From NCBI GenBank assembly GCA_946415475.1, contig CAMKSQ010000002.1:62001-126000 (forward strand): a stretch of 64,000 nt of DNA, written 5' to 3'. Under the pieces are notes generated by a model. It was not told the DNA's origin, did no database searches, and saw only the letters and a program-made list of their open reading frames with translations. A program made the translations under genes and the position numbers. This document shows positions 52,370-62,400 of this stretch, piece after piece (within the stretch, counting starts at the first letter, position 1; every line of letters begins with the position of its first letter). This DNA is from an uncultured Bacteroidales bacterium. Lineage in GTDB: Bacteria > Bacteroidota > Bacteroidia > Bacteroidales > UBA932.

Positions 52370-53656
52370 ATGAAGATTAAACCCGTTACCTTCAAGCTCA
52401 TCGTGATGCTGTTTCTGGAGTTCGCCGTCTGGGGTGCGTACCTCACCTCCCTGGGCCGCTATCTGGGCAACATCGGCCTGGGCTCCCAGATCAAGTGGTT
52501 CTTTGCCATGCAGGGCATCGTGTCCATCTTCATGCCCACCCTCATGGGCATCGTGGCAGACAAAAAGATGGAAGCCCAAAAGGTGCTTTCCATGTGTCAC
52601 GGCTTTGCCGGACTGTTCATGGCCGGAGCAGGCGTTTACTGCATGATCTCCGGAGACCAGGTGCAGTTTGCTCCCCTGTTCATCCTGTACAGCCTCAGCG
52701 TCGCCTTCTTCATGCCCACCATCGCCCTGGTCAATTCCGTGTCCTATAACGCCATGGCCAAGGAAGGGATGGATCCCGTGAAGGAGTTCCCGCCCATCCG
52801 TGTATTCGGTACCGTAGGTTTCATCTGCAGCATGCTGCTCACCAACTTCCTGCACATCGGCGGCGTGGCCATGCAGGACAGCTACACCCAGCTCATCTCC
52901 TCGGGCGTCCTGTCCCTGATCCTGTGCGGTTACGCACTCACCATGCCGGCCTGCCCCATCGACAAAACCAAAAAGAACGAGTCTCTGGCCGATGCTTTCG
53001 GCCTCAAGGCCTTCAGCCTGTTCAAGGATACGCAGTTTGCCATCTTCTTCATCTTCTCGATGCTGCTGGGTGCTTCGCTGCAAATCACCAACGGCTATGC
53101 CAACACCTTCCTGGGCTCCTTCGCCGCAGACCCTGCACTGGCCAATACCTTCGCCGTCAAGAATTCCAACGCCCTCATCGCCATCTCCCAGGCCTCGGAA
53201 ACCCTTTGCATCCTGTTCATCCCATTTGCCATGAAGAAATTCGGCATCAAGAACGTGATGCTCATCGCCATGTTCGCCTGGGTGTTCCGCTTTGGCTTCT
53301 TCGGACTGGGCAACCCCGCCATGCCGGGCGTGCTCCTGTTCGTCCTGAGCTGCATCGTGTACGGCTTCGCCTTTGACTTCTTCAACATCTCCGGTTCCCT
53401 GTATGTGGAGCAGAATGCCGCAGAGGACATCCGTTCCAGCGCCCAAGGCCTGTTCATGATGATGACCAACGGTTTCGGTGCCACCATCGGCACGCTGGCC
53501 GCCGGTGCCGTTGTAGATGCCTGCGACGTATTCAATACGCCGGCCAACTGGCCCAACGCCTGGTACATCTTCGCCGGTTACGCCTTCGTGGTAGGCATTC
53601 TGTTCTGGATTCTGTTCAAGGACCCGCAGAAGAAAGCCGCCAAGGCTGCCAAATAA
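52370..53656 (+). CDS. MFS transporter, nucleoside:H+ symporter-like (NupG family)
   Basis: 428 residues with twelve predicted membrane helices, from the ATG at 52370. N-terminal LFLEFAVWGAYLTSLGRYLG is the family signature of nucleoside:H+ symporters, with FPPIRVFGTVGFICSMLLTN in helix five. It likely imports nucleosides across the inner membrane. The leader is about 37 bases after the -7 box. Its terminator (53677-53717) lies inside the coding end of the convergent zinc-finger gene. Confidence 0.85.
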   Translation: MKIKPVTFKLIVMLFLEFAVWGAYLTSLGRYLGNIGLGSQIKWFFAMQGIVSIFMPTLMGIVADKKMEAQKVLSMCHGFAGLFMAGAGVYCMISGDQVQFAPLFILYSLSVAFFMPTIALVNSVSYNAMAKEGMDPVKEFPPIRVFGTVGFICSMLLTNFLHIGGVAMQDSYTQLISSGVLSLILCGYALTMPACPIDKTKKNESLADAFGLKAFSLFKDTQFAIFFIFSMLLGASLQITNGYANTFLGSFAADPALANTFAVKNSNALIAISQASETLCILFIPFAMKKFGIKNVMLIAMFAWVFRFGFFGLGNPAMPGVLLFVLSCIVYGFAFDFFNISGSLYVEQNAAEDIRSSAQGLFMMMTNGFGATIGTLAAGAVVDACDVFNTPANWPNAWYIFAGYAFVVGILFWILFKDPQKKAAKAAK

Positions 53657-53663
53657 CGGCCAC

Positions 53664-54071
53664 TCAAACATTTAGGTCGTCCGCACTGCTTCTTATGGTG
53701 GTGCGGACGATTTTTTTGATGCGCGTGGGTGTTTGCTCATAGTGGATGTCGAAGCACGCATACTGGTGATGGATGCCCGACTTCCGGTACGAGGTAACGT
53801 ACTCCGGGTTGTAACCCAGCCCCACCAGCGTCAGGCGGTCCACCGAACGGACGCCCAGCCGCTCCAGCTTGTCCAGAATGCTGTGGTTGCGCTCCAGGAT
53901 GCGCAGGACGCGTTGTTCCACTACTCCCCTGTGCTGATTCTTCTTTCTGTTGTGCCACCGGTTCTTGCAGGCTGCACTGCAAAACTTCTTGTCCGGCCTG
54001 CCGCTGGGGATGGCTTTGCCGCAAGCCAGGCAGCAAACCGGATGTTCCATTTCTTCAATCTTATAGGCCAT
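53664..54071 (-). CDS. Small zinc-finger protein of unknown function
   Basis: 135 residues from the ATG at 54071 (MAYKIEEMEHPVCCLACGKA); a second ATG seven codons further in is an alternative. The N-terminal 45 residues have the Cys pairs CCLACGKAIP and KKFCSAACKNRWHNRK, a CxxC...CxxxC zinc-ribbon followed by a basic helix, as in DUF2116-like proteins. The rest is mainly helical (LRILERNHSILDKLERLGV). DNA or RNA binding is possible. The last 14 codons double as the terminator of the MFS gene. A CACCTTTG box with a TTG 20 bases upstream lies just before the start. Confidence 0.7.
   Translation of the reverse strand: MAYKIEEMEHPVCCLACGKAIPSGRPDKKFCSAACKNRWHNRKKNQHRGVVEQRVLRILERNHSILDKLERLGVRSVDRLTLVGLGYNPEYVTSYRKSGIHHQYACFDIHYEQTPTRIKKIVRTTIRSSADDLNV
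53677..53717 (+). terminator. Terminator of the MFS gene, inside the zinc-finger coding sequence
   Basis: TCGTCCGCAC (53677-53686) pairs with GTGCGGACGA (53701-53710), followed by seven T residues. Confidence 0.8.
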
Positions 54072-54121
54072 AGCGCAATCATTTGGGGCAAAGGTGCGCA
54101 GCGCTTCGCACATTTCCAAGC

Positions 54122-54253
54122 ATCGTAAAAAAGATTTCCAAAAAAATTCACGTTTCGCTGGAACAACAAAAAACCGCGTTCGTAAGAAAGATTTTTACGA
54201 TGTCCGTTTTTTCTTACGAAACTTCGGTAGAAAGCGCAAATAATCGTAAAAAA
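54122..54253. promoter_or_regulatory. Cluster of five 11-bp motifs (WTCGTAARAAA), probable operator region
   Basis: Copies: ATCGTAAAAAA at 54122-54132 (+), TTCGTAAGAAA at 54179-54189 (+), ATCGTAAAAAT at 54201-54191 (-), TTCGTAAGAAA at 54220-54210 (-) and ATCGTAAAAAA at 54243-54253 (+). Copies 2 and 4 form a perfect inverted repeat. TTCACGTTT (54147-54155) and AAACGTGAA (54251-54259) make a further inverted pair. The gene-free stretch 54072-54388 separates the zinc-finger gene and the fimbrial operon. The plus-strand promoter itself is not clear. Confidence 0.6.
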
Positions 54254-54388
54254 CGTGAAAATCTGCACCTCAGACGGGGTTGGGCAGGATGAATCCGCCT
54301 GAGCCCCTTTTACTTTGCAGCCGGACCGGAGCGGACAAGCGCGCACCGCCAGGCCGGCCCGCAAGTCAAACGTGATAAATAAACAGTC

Positions 54389-54766
54389 ATGGAATTTTTG
54401 AATAAGATACACCTCCGCGGCGTAGTTGGAAGGGCGGAAATCACCGACTTCTCCAACAACAGCCGCGTGTGCAATTTCTCAGTCGTTACGGAATACGGCG
54501 CCTTCGACAAGGAAGGAAACCCCTCCCCGGAGACCACCTGGTTCAATGTATCGGCCTGGAGCGGGAAAGACGGGATGGAAAAAGAGGGTATGGCCGATTT
54601 TTACGGCATCCAGCGGGGCGTATGGATTGAGGTGATGGGACGCCTGCGTATGCGCAAGTATATCAGCCAGTCCGGAGAGGAGCGGACCGCCACCGAAGTC
54701 ATTGCCCGGAAAGTGGCACTGATTCCCAAGGGCGAGGATCCGATGCAGGTTCAAAGAGACTGGTAA
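54389..54766 (+). CDS. Single-stranded DNA-binding protein (SSB-like, short)
   Basis: 125 residues. An OB-fold SSB: NKIHLRGVVGRAEITDFSNN at the N-terminus, then TTWFNVSAWSG and GVWIEVMGRLRMRKYISQSG. The acidic C-terminal tip (DDDIPF-like) of replicative SSB proteins is absent; it ends QVQRDW. Short SSBs like this occur on mobile elements and as second copies. It lies only 2 bases before the DUF3575 gene, so it is the first gene of the fimbrial operon, an unexpected partner. Cytoplasmic. Confidence 0.88.
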   Translation: MEFLNKIHLRGVVGRAEITDFSNNSRVCNFSVVTEYGAFDKEGNPSPETTWFNVSAWSGKDGMEKEGMADFYGIQRGVWIEVMGRLRMRKYISQSGEERTATEVIARKVALIPKGEDPMQVQRDW

Positions 54767-54768
54767 CG

Positions 54769-55332
54769 ATGGGAACCGTCGGGAAAACACTTTTGGCCGC
54801 CTTGCTCCTTGTGGGGACAGCCGTGTCGGCGGCCGCCCAGCGCTTCACCGTGGGAACGGATGGCTTGGGATGGCTGGCCCTGGGGACCGTGAACGCAGAC
54901 GCTTCCGTGGCAGTGAGCAGGAATGTCTCCCTGCACGCAGGCGCGGCGCTCAACCCCTGGACCTACCGCAAGGATAACCCGGACAAGCAGCTGCAACTGC
55001 GGCAGCTTTCGGTCTGGGGCGGTGCACGCTGGTGGCCCTGGCACGTGTACTCCGGCTGGTGGGCTGGAATGGACGCCCGGTACATGGTATACAATGCGGG
55101 CGGCATCATCAAACGGGAAACGGAAGAGGGAGATGCGTATGGAGCGCGCCTGTGGGGCGGTTATTCCGTGATGTTGTCGGAGCATTGGAACCTGGACATG
55201 GGCGTGGGAGCCTGGGGTGGATGGAAGAAGTATACCGTCTATTCCTGCCCAAGCTGCGGTGTCACCCTGGAGCAAGGCGGAAAAGTGTTTGTGCTTCCCG
55301 ACGCACGGGTGGCGATCCAATTGATTTTCTGA
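54769..55332 (+). CDS. DUF3575 family outer membrane protein
   Basis: 187 residues with a signal peptide (LLAALLLVGTAVSAAAQ). The rest is beta-rich with Trp/Gly motifs (NPWTYRKDNPDKQLQLRQLS, WAGMDARYMVYNAGG), matching DUF3575. In Bacteroidales this family is found beside fimbrial genes; function unknown, possibly small barrel proteins. The Cys pair CPSC may bind metal or form a disulphide. It is coupled to the upstream SSB gene and ends one base before the next ATG. Confidence 0.85.
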   Translation: MGTVGKTLLAALLLVGTAVSAAAQRFTVGTDGLGWLALGTVNADASVAVSRNVSLHAGAALNPWTYRKDNPDKQLQLRQLSVWGGARWWPWHVYSGWWAGMDARYMVYNAGGIIKRETEEGDAYGARLWGGYSVMLSEHWNLDMGVGAWGGWKKYTVYSCPSCGVTLEQGGKVFVLPDARVAIQLIF

Positions 55333-55333
55333 G

Positions 55334-57352
55334 ATGGATACGCGTAGAACAATCCATTGGATCGCCTCCGTGGCGATGCTCCTGGCGTTCCTCCTTGCTT
55401 GTGGGCCCGCAAGGAAGATCGGGCAGATCCGCCAGCAGGAACTGGCGGCCACGCTCGCCTTGTCCCGGAACGAAATCGAGGAGGAACGCAAGGTCATCGC
55501 GGTTACCCGCCGGGACACCCTCACGGTGAAGGACGACAGCGGCAATACGGTGCTCATCATGAAGGCCGTAAAAGACGAAGCCTCCGGCGAAATGGTGGCG
55601 ACGGACGTGCTGGACGCAGCGGTGATTACCGCCCGTTTCCGGAACGTGGCCGAACGGAACGGCCGGATCGACCTCCGCTTCGAGATTATCGTCCCGGCGA
55701 TGATGCAGGATACCCGCTGGCAGCTCCGTTTCTATCCGGACATGTTCATCATGGAAGACTCCCTGCGTCTTGAGCCCGTGCTCATCACGGGCAGCCAGTA
55801 CCGCCGGCAGCAGCTGCGTGGCTACCAGCAGTATGAGAAATTCCTCCGGAGTATCATCACGGACAGTACCCGCTTTCTGGACTACCGCAACCTGGAAATC
55901 TTCATCCGCCGCAACATCCCGGAACTGTATGCGCTCAAGGCCGATTCCAGCTTTGTCTCGGACGACGCCTTCCGCTCGCTGTACGGTGTCACGGAGTTAG
56001 CGGCCATCGAGCACTATACCAACCAGTTTGGGAAGAGCCTGAACGAGCGGCGTAAAAGCCGTCAGGATGCCATGTACGCGCGATATGTGAAGGTTCCTAT
56101 CGTCACGGAAGGAATCCGGCTGGATACCGTCCTGCAGAACGCCGACGGGGATTTCGTGTACCATTACACGCAGCGGATTACCACGCGGCCCAAGCTGCGG
56201 AAGGTGGACGTGGTGCTGTCGGGTGAGATTTTCGAGAGCGACCATCGAATCTATACCATGGCCCGTTCCCAGCCGCTCACCTTCTATATCAGCTCCCTTT
56301 CCTCGTTCACGGACGGGACCGAACGCTACCTGACACGCACCATCGAACGGCGCGCAGCGGCCAATACGGCCTGTTACGTGGATTTCCGAAGCGGAAAATC
56401 CGAGGTGGAACCCTCCCTGGGAAACAACCGGGACGAACTGGCGCGGATTCGCGAAAACATCGTCCAGCTGCTTTCCAACCCTACTTTTGAGCTTGATTCC
56501 ATCGTGATTGGCGCATCGGCTTCCCCGGAGGGGACACAGGCGGCCAACGATGCCCTGGCAAAGCAACGGGCGGCTTCCGTAGCCGCTTACTTCGACCGCT
56601 TCATCCGTTCCTACCGCGACTCGGTGCAGCGGGCGCTGGACCTGGAGGCCCGGAACAGTTTTACCATGATTGTCGGGGACGATGGAAAGGAGACGATGGG
56701 ACGTGCGAAAGCCCGGAAAGCGGACCTTCCCGCCATTGCCTTCAGTTCCCACTCCGCCGGCGAAAACTGGGACATGCTTTCGTACCTCGTGGACAGTGAT
56801 ACCGTACTTACCGCATCGCAGAAGATAGCTTATACCAAATGCTTACAAATCAGCGATTTGGACCAGCGAGAAAAAGAGCTGTCCCAGAGCGCTTTCTACC
56901 CTCGTTTGCGAGAAGTTCTTTACCCCCGCCTGCGTACCGTCCGCTTTGACTTTTTCCTCCACCGGAGGGGGCTTATCCAAGAGTCGGTGCAAACGACGGA
57001 ACTGGACACCACGTACATGAAGGGCGTCGCCGCCCTGAAAGACCGCGACTACAAGCTGGCCCTCACCTATCTGAAGGATTATAAGGACTACAACACCGCC
57101 ATCGCCTATGTGTCACTGGACTACAACGCGTCGGCCATGGCCATCCTGCAGGGATTGGAACGGACGCCGCCGGTGAATTACATGCTCGCCATCGTGTATG
57201 CCCGGAACCAGGACGACCAAAATGCGGTCCAGTGCTATCTGGATGCCTGTAAACAAGACCATAGCTATGTTTTCCGAGGGAATCTGGACCCCGAAATCTA
57301 CGTCCTCATCCAGCGCTATGGCCTGAACAAAGAAGAGGACACAACATTTTAA
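55334..57352 (+). CDS. OmpA-like lipoprotein with C-terminal TPR-like repeats
   Basis: 672 residues. The signal peptide has lipobox LLACG near residue 23. A DUF3868-like N-terminal region runs to about 330. Residues about 340-470 resemble the OmpA peptidoglycan-binding domain (VDFRSGKSEVEPSLGNNRDE, then IVIGASASPEGTQAANDALA, LAKQRAASVAAYF). The last 110 residues look like TPR repeats (KGVAALKDRDYKLALTYLKD). In fimbrial loci such proteins are thought to anchor or stabilise the fimbriae at the wall. It starts one base after the DUF3575 stop codon. Confidence 0.8.
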   Translation: MDTRRTIHWIASVAMLLAFLLACGPARKIGQIRQQELAATLALSRNEIEEERKVIAVTRRDTLTVKDDSGNTVLIMKAVKDEASGEMVATDVLDAAVITARFRNVAERNGRIDLRFEIIVPAMMQDTRWQLRFYPDMFIMEDSLRLEPVLITGSQYRRQQLRGYQQYEKFLRSIITDSTRFLDYRNLEIFIRRNIPELYALKADSSFVSDDAFRSLYGVTELAAIEHYTNQFGKSLNERRKSRQDAMYARYVKVPIVTEGIRLDTVLQNADGDFVYHYTQRITTRPKLRKVDVVLSGEIFESDHRIYTMARSQPLTFYISSLSSFTDGTERYLTRTIERRAAANTACYVDFRSGKSEVEPSLGNNRDELARIRENIVQLLSNPTFELDSIVIGASASPEGTQAANDALAKQRAASVAAYFDRFIRSYRDSVQRALDLEARNSFTMIVGDDGKETMGRAKARKADLPAIAFSSHSAGENWDMLSYLVDSDTVLTASQKIAYTKCLQISDLDQREKELSQSAFYPRLREVLYPRLRTVRFDFFLHRRGLIQESVQTTELDTTYMKGVAALKDRDYKLALTYLKDYKDYNTAIAYVSLDYNASAMAILQGLERTPPVNYMLAIVYARNQDDQNAVQCYLDACKQDHSYVFRGNLDPEIYVLIQRYGLNKEEDTTF

Positions 57353-57367
57353 ACCATTTAAAGCCCT

Positions 57368-58531
57368 ATGAAAAAAAGAATTTCTATCTATGTGCTGGTG
57401 GCTCTTGCCACCCTTGGAGTGGTAGCCTGCAACCGGCAGGTAGAAAAACTCCCCCTTTCCCAAGCCGCGTCTGAAACGGGACTGGTACAAATCCAGGTTA
57501 CGCCGCCGGATGCCCCTGAACTGCTCACCAAGGTGGAAGGGAATGCCACGCAGAACAACAACGAACGCAAGGTAAACACCCTGCAGGTATTCGTGTTCAG
57601 GAAAAACGGCAGTGAACCGGCCGGCAATCCGCTGGAAACCGACAAATACGTAAGCGGAACTGCCACCACCACTCTGAATACCCTCACCGGCGATAAAAGC
57701 ATCTGGGCGGTTGTGAATGCCCCTCGCCTGTACGATGTCCGCACGGAGAAAACGCTGATGGAGAAGGTCTCTTACCTGACGGAAAACCGTGCCGACAATC
57801 TGGTAATGTGCGGTCAGGCCTATACCCGCGTAGCGCAATACAATGCCTCCACCAGTGGAAACGTCGGAAGCATCACCCCGTTGGAGCTCACCGTAAGCCG
57901 CCTGTGCGCCCGCATCTCCCTGCATACCGTGGCCGCCGACTTCAGGGGCACCTCCCTGGAAGGGGCCACCCTGACGCTGCTGGAGGCGTATGTAATCAAT
58001 GTACCTGGCAGCATCCGTCTGGACGGAACGCCGCTGAGCGCGAGTGCACTCAATAGCGGTGCCTCCTGGTACAACTTCCGCAAGCTGGGGACATCGGCCG
58101 ACGAACAGAGCCTCAACGACACCAATAAGATACTGAAGGAAAGCGGTTTATCCATGAGCGTCAACACCTCTGACCCGCTTGTGGGTACGGCGGTGGACAA
58201 GCACTTCTATGTCTATCCCAACGTATCCACCGTGAAGTCGGACGATGAATCGCCCAGTGCCCGCATGACCCGGCTGATCCTGCATACGTATATCGGCGCA
58301 ACGGTGGACGGACGCGACGGCAGGGACAGCTATTACAGTTTCAACATCCCGGTGTACGGAAGTGGCAAAACCCTCGAGGGCAATCATATCTACGACATCA
58401 GCAAAATCACCATCACCAGCGAAGGAAGCCCTGTTCCTCCTCCGTTCGCCGACATGGAATACGGGAAATTGAACGCCAGCATTACCATTGGCGAATGGGG
58501 CGGCACCGAAACCCTATTATACGAACTCTGA
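57368..58531 (+). CDS. Fimbrillin family lipoprotein (major fimbrial subunit type, FimA/Mfa1-like)
   Basis: 387 residues. Lipoprotein signal peptide with lipobox LGVVAC. The FimA/Mfa1-type domain is seen in VNTLQVFVFRKNG, the alanine-rich ISLHTVAADFRG strand and the C-terminal ASITIGEWGGTETLLYEL, which fits the exchanged C-terminal strand of these subunits. Maturation by an Arg-type protease after lipid attachment is known for the family. The TGA overlaps the ATG of the next gene by one base. Confidence 0.88.
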   Translation: MKKRISIYVLVALATLGVVACNRQVEKLPLSQAASETGLVQIQVTPPDAPELLTKVEGNATQNNNERKVNTLQVFVFRKNGSEPAGNPLETDKYVSGTATTTLNTLTGDKSIWAVVNAPRLYDVRTEKTLMEKVSYLTENRADNLVMCGQAYTRVAQYNASTSGNVGSITPLELTVSRLCARISLHTVAADFRGTSLEGATLTLLEAYVINVPGSIRLDGTPLSASALNSGASWYNFRKLGTSADEQSLNDTNKILKESGLSMSVNTSDPLVGTAVDKHFYVYPNVSTVKSDDESPSARMTRLILHTYIGATVDGRDGRDSYYSFNIPVYGSGKTLEGNHIYDISKITITSEGSPVPPPFADMEYGKLNASITIGEWGGTETLLYEL

Positions 58532-59373
58532 TGAAACGTTTTTATCCACTGGTACTCCTCGCGTGCATGCTGGTTTCTTGCCGGTCATGGGTGGTAGAGG
58601 AACGGAGAAACTGTCCTAGTTTCCTGTTCTTCGACATCGCCAACCATGGATGTCTGGATTCCTATAATCGCGTGCGCATTGCCGACTTCACCTATCCGGA
58701 GAACGATTTCCTGGTGGCCGATACCACGGTGGTAAGCCGCATCCAGGACAAGTCCTTCTACATGAAGGTACCCAAATCCGATGCCGTACAGGGGTTCGGT
58801 ATCGCCGGATTTGACGGGGCGATCATCCGTCATGGGAGCGAGGTGGTGGTGGATGACGGGAAAGACTTTGTTCCCCTGTTCCGCTTTCAGTTCCGGACAC
58901 CGGCCCGCGAAGAACAGGTGCTCATTCCGGTGGAACTGAGCAAGGACTATTGCGCCCTTACGCTCCGTTTCACCCAAACCGACAGTTTCTCCGCACCGCA
59001 GGGTCTGTTTCCGTTTTACTTGATTCTGCGAAGCAATACGGTGGGGATCGAGGGACTGAGCGGCATTCCGGTCCGCGGCGAATTTCAATATCAGCCCCCG
59101 GAGGAACAGGAAGGCGTTTTTCGAGCCTTCATCCCCCGCCAGGCAGACCGCTCCCTCACCCTGGAAATCTGGGCGAAGGAAGGTCTGTACGTGGAAGAAG
59201 GGCTCGTAAGCAGCTACAACCTGTGGGACTTCATTCAGGAAAGCCATCAGGGATTCAGATGGGAGGCCAAGGACCTTCCCGACCTGGATATAGCCATCGA
59301 TTTCACCGAGAGCAAACTGGCTGTTACCATACAGCCGTGGATTTCCGAAGGCGGCATCCATTACGGCGCCTGA
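58531..59373 (+). CDS. FimB/Mfa2-like fimbrial anchor lipoprotein
   Basis: 280 residues from the ATG at 58531, whose first base is the last base of the fimbrillin stop codon. Signal peptide with lipobox CMLVSC (MKRFYPLVLLACMLVSC). The body is beta-rich with two transthyretin-like halves, as in FimB/Mfa2 anchors. These stay lipidated on the outer membrane and end fimbrial polymerisation. Position directly after the fimbrillin gene supports the role. Confidence 0.82.
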   Translation: MKRFYPLVLLACMLVSCRSWVVEERRNCPSFLFFDIANHGCLDSYNRVRIADFTYPENDFLVADTTVVSRIQDKSFYMKVPKSDAVQGFGIAGFDGAIIRHGSEVVVDDGKDFVPLFRFQFRTPAREEQVLIPVELSKDYCALTLRFTQTDSFSAPQGLFPFYLILRSNTVGIEGLSGIPVRGEFQYQPPEEQEGVFRAFIPRQADRSLTLEIWAKEGLYVEEGLVSSYNLWDFIQESHQGFRWEAKDLPDLDIAIDFTESKLAVTIQPWISEGGIHYGA

Positions 59374-59403
59374 TTAACAAAAAACCTTTAAAACCAAGTA
59401 TTT

Positions 59404-62400
59404 ATGAAATGCATCAGATGTCATTTGGGTGCCATGCTGGCATTCCTGGCCGTCCTTTCCTGTTCCCGTGGCACATACGTTCACGACACCTTCCTCGACA
59501 GCCAAGACCAGACCGGGCAGGTGGCGCTGCGTATCACCACCGCGGACACCAAAAGCGTGCTGCCATCGACACTGGAAACGGCTGTAAAAACGCTGCTGGT
59601 GGTCATTTGCAGGGACGATGACCCGTCCCAATGGAAGAGCCTGTACCAGCAGGGCGACACGCCGATGAATTTCCAGCTGCAACTCAAACAGGCCTATACG
59701 GCATACGCCTTCGTGAACATGGGGAATGTCCTGCCGGATATTCCCCGCACGGAGGGCGGAGCACTGGATTTTCCCGCCTTCTGCTACACCATAAGCAGTT
59801 ATGGGCAGTTGACGGAAGACGGGCTTCCCATGGCCGGAAAACTGTCGCTTTCCGATGAGGAACTGATGAGCGGCAGCCAGTTCACGCTTACCGTGGACCG
59901 GCTCATGGCCAAGGTGCTGGTAAACGTGGACGGAGTGAGTATGGATGAGGGGTGCGTGTATATGCGGAATGTCGCCAACACGGTGTATCCCTTTGCCGCG
60001 GAAGCGGACCGGCGGGCCCGTTCCCAGGCTCAGATCTTTGACGGGAATACCGACTGGGAAGCATTTCAGGGCGCAGAGAGCATGAACGGACGGAGCCAGA
60101 CGCTGGTATTCTACGTGCCGGAGAACTGCCAGGGGCAGCTGCTTTCCACCCAGATGCAGTGGCAGAAATCGGCCGATTACATGGACGACGAGGAAGCCAC
60201 CTTATGCACTTACGTGGAATTCCAGGCACAGAAGGGCGGCTCGCAAGACGGCGTCTCCGGACCGGTCACCTACCGCTGCTACCTGGGAGAGAACACCGCC
60301 AACGAGTTCTCCGTAGCGCGTAATGCCGTGTACCTGGCGCAGTTGTCGCTCACCTGGGACGGCCTTTTCTCCGGGCAGACCTGGCGCATCGACGCGGAAG
60401 ATTTGTCCGATGAAAGGCGGCTGCGGCTATCGACACAAAGCCGGACGCTGGATGCAAGCCTGTCCAGCCTGGGCAACGTGAGACGGGATAATGCCGTTTC
60501 CCTGTATGTGAATTTCAGCCGGGACCGGGGCGCCAGCTGGGTGGAAGGTGCCAAGGACGTCAACGAATGGCCGTTTGGCTGGAACCTTTATGTCGATGGC
60601 GTCCTTCAGCCTTCCGGAGCCGCCTCTACGGCTGCGGGAGACATCGGCTGGAGCTACTCGTCGACCAGCGACCTGTTGACGATACAACCCGGACCGTCCG
60701 CCGTTTCCGGGAGGACACATACGCTGCAGGTCCTGTCCGCAGACGGACGCGTGGCATCCAACGTGGTATCGTTTGCCGTGGGAGAGAATCCGCTCGTGGC
60801 AATTTGGAAAGACAATGCAGCACCCCGGTACGTAGCTCAGCGCGGACAGATTCAGTGCTACGACCCGGATAGTGGCGAGCTTTTCACAGACGCGGCGTTC
60901 TATTCTACCAACCCCTCCAAGATCAGCATCATCGACCATTGCGACGGAACCGCTGATATCAGCATCCTAGCCCCCTTCGAGGCGGGCGAAGCGGGGATTT
61001 ATCTGACGGACATGGACGATGGACGACGCTGCGACGTGGATATGGAAGGGCTCCTTCCTTATTGGTGCTTCAGCAACCAGAATGCTGTCGAGACCTATGT
61101 GGACGGGGAGTTTTCCAAGTTGGTCATTTTCAGCAGGACATCCGCCACGGAAGGCACCGAGCTCATCCAAAACCGCTTCAAGCTGTCCAATAGCACCTAC
61201 GCCACCGGGGAATACCTCAATTACTCCCTTGTCCTCTCCTGCCTCAATCCTACCGTCACTTCCGAGAACGACTTCATCGGCCTGAAAAATTTCACCTGTT
61301 CCGAGAGCGGAATGACGGTGGATATGCGCCTGAAAACCTTCCAGGGGCTGACGTTTGGCACAACGGCGCAGAAAGCCATCGACACCATCCATGTGCTTGG
61401 CGCTGCGCGCGGGAACTTGGACGTTACCGTAAAGGCCTGGAATCCCTTCTATGATTATACGTCCGTAAAGGCCGGCTCGCTCATGAACGACTACACCCTG
61501 TTCCAGTTTCCGGACAACGACTACGGATGGGATGCAACGGCCTATTGGTCGGCCCGGTCCTATTCCGACACGCAAAGTTATACCATGGCCGTTCCCAGAA
61601 TCTTGGTGGAAAACGATGCCCACACCCGCTTGAAGGCCTATTTCAATGACGATGGACGCGCCTTTGGTACGGCGATGCTCAGCGGAGCTCCAAGCCGGAA
61701 TTCCTCCACTTCCATGACCTACTCCATGTCCGGCGTGAAAGAGAGGGACATCGTCAACCATGGCGCCGGGCAGGTGGACTTTAACATTGACGTTGTTTGT
61801 CCTGTCGATGGAAGCGTGCTGACCAGGACCTTCGGCTACGGCTATGTGCGCCTGCATGCCTTCATCTACGGCGAAGTGTATTGGACCAGGTCCGGGCAAT
61901 TCCATACCGCGCCCAATATTCTCCATGGGAATGCAATCGCCAACGGGAAGGGGCTGTTTCCGGGGATATTGTCCCTGCAGGTCGCCAGTTTCATTTCCGC
62001 ACCCACCTGGCCCTATATCACGGCGAGCGACGGGGTGGATTCGGATGGCGAGGTACTCAACATGACGCGCGCCATCATGGAGCAGGATGCCGGCGGGGGC
62101 GACCTGTGCCTGTACCCCGGGTTGGAATCCCCCGCCCCCGGCTGGGTGGGACAGAATACACACGGTGAAGAAGCCATGTGGTATCTTCCCGAGCAAATCC
62201 GTCAGGTTGCCAGCAATAAGCAGGCGGAGTTCCTGAAAGCCTGTGTCCGGCGCACTATGCTGCCTTACACGTTCAGTACCAGCCACAGCAGTATCGCGGG
62301 CAAGGAAGCCCTCTATCGGCACAGTGAAACGGAGCTGCACTACGACCCTACGTGGGGAGGCACCTATACCTACTCACTACCAACCCGGCTAGAGAGCAAC

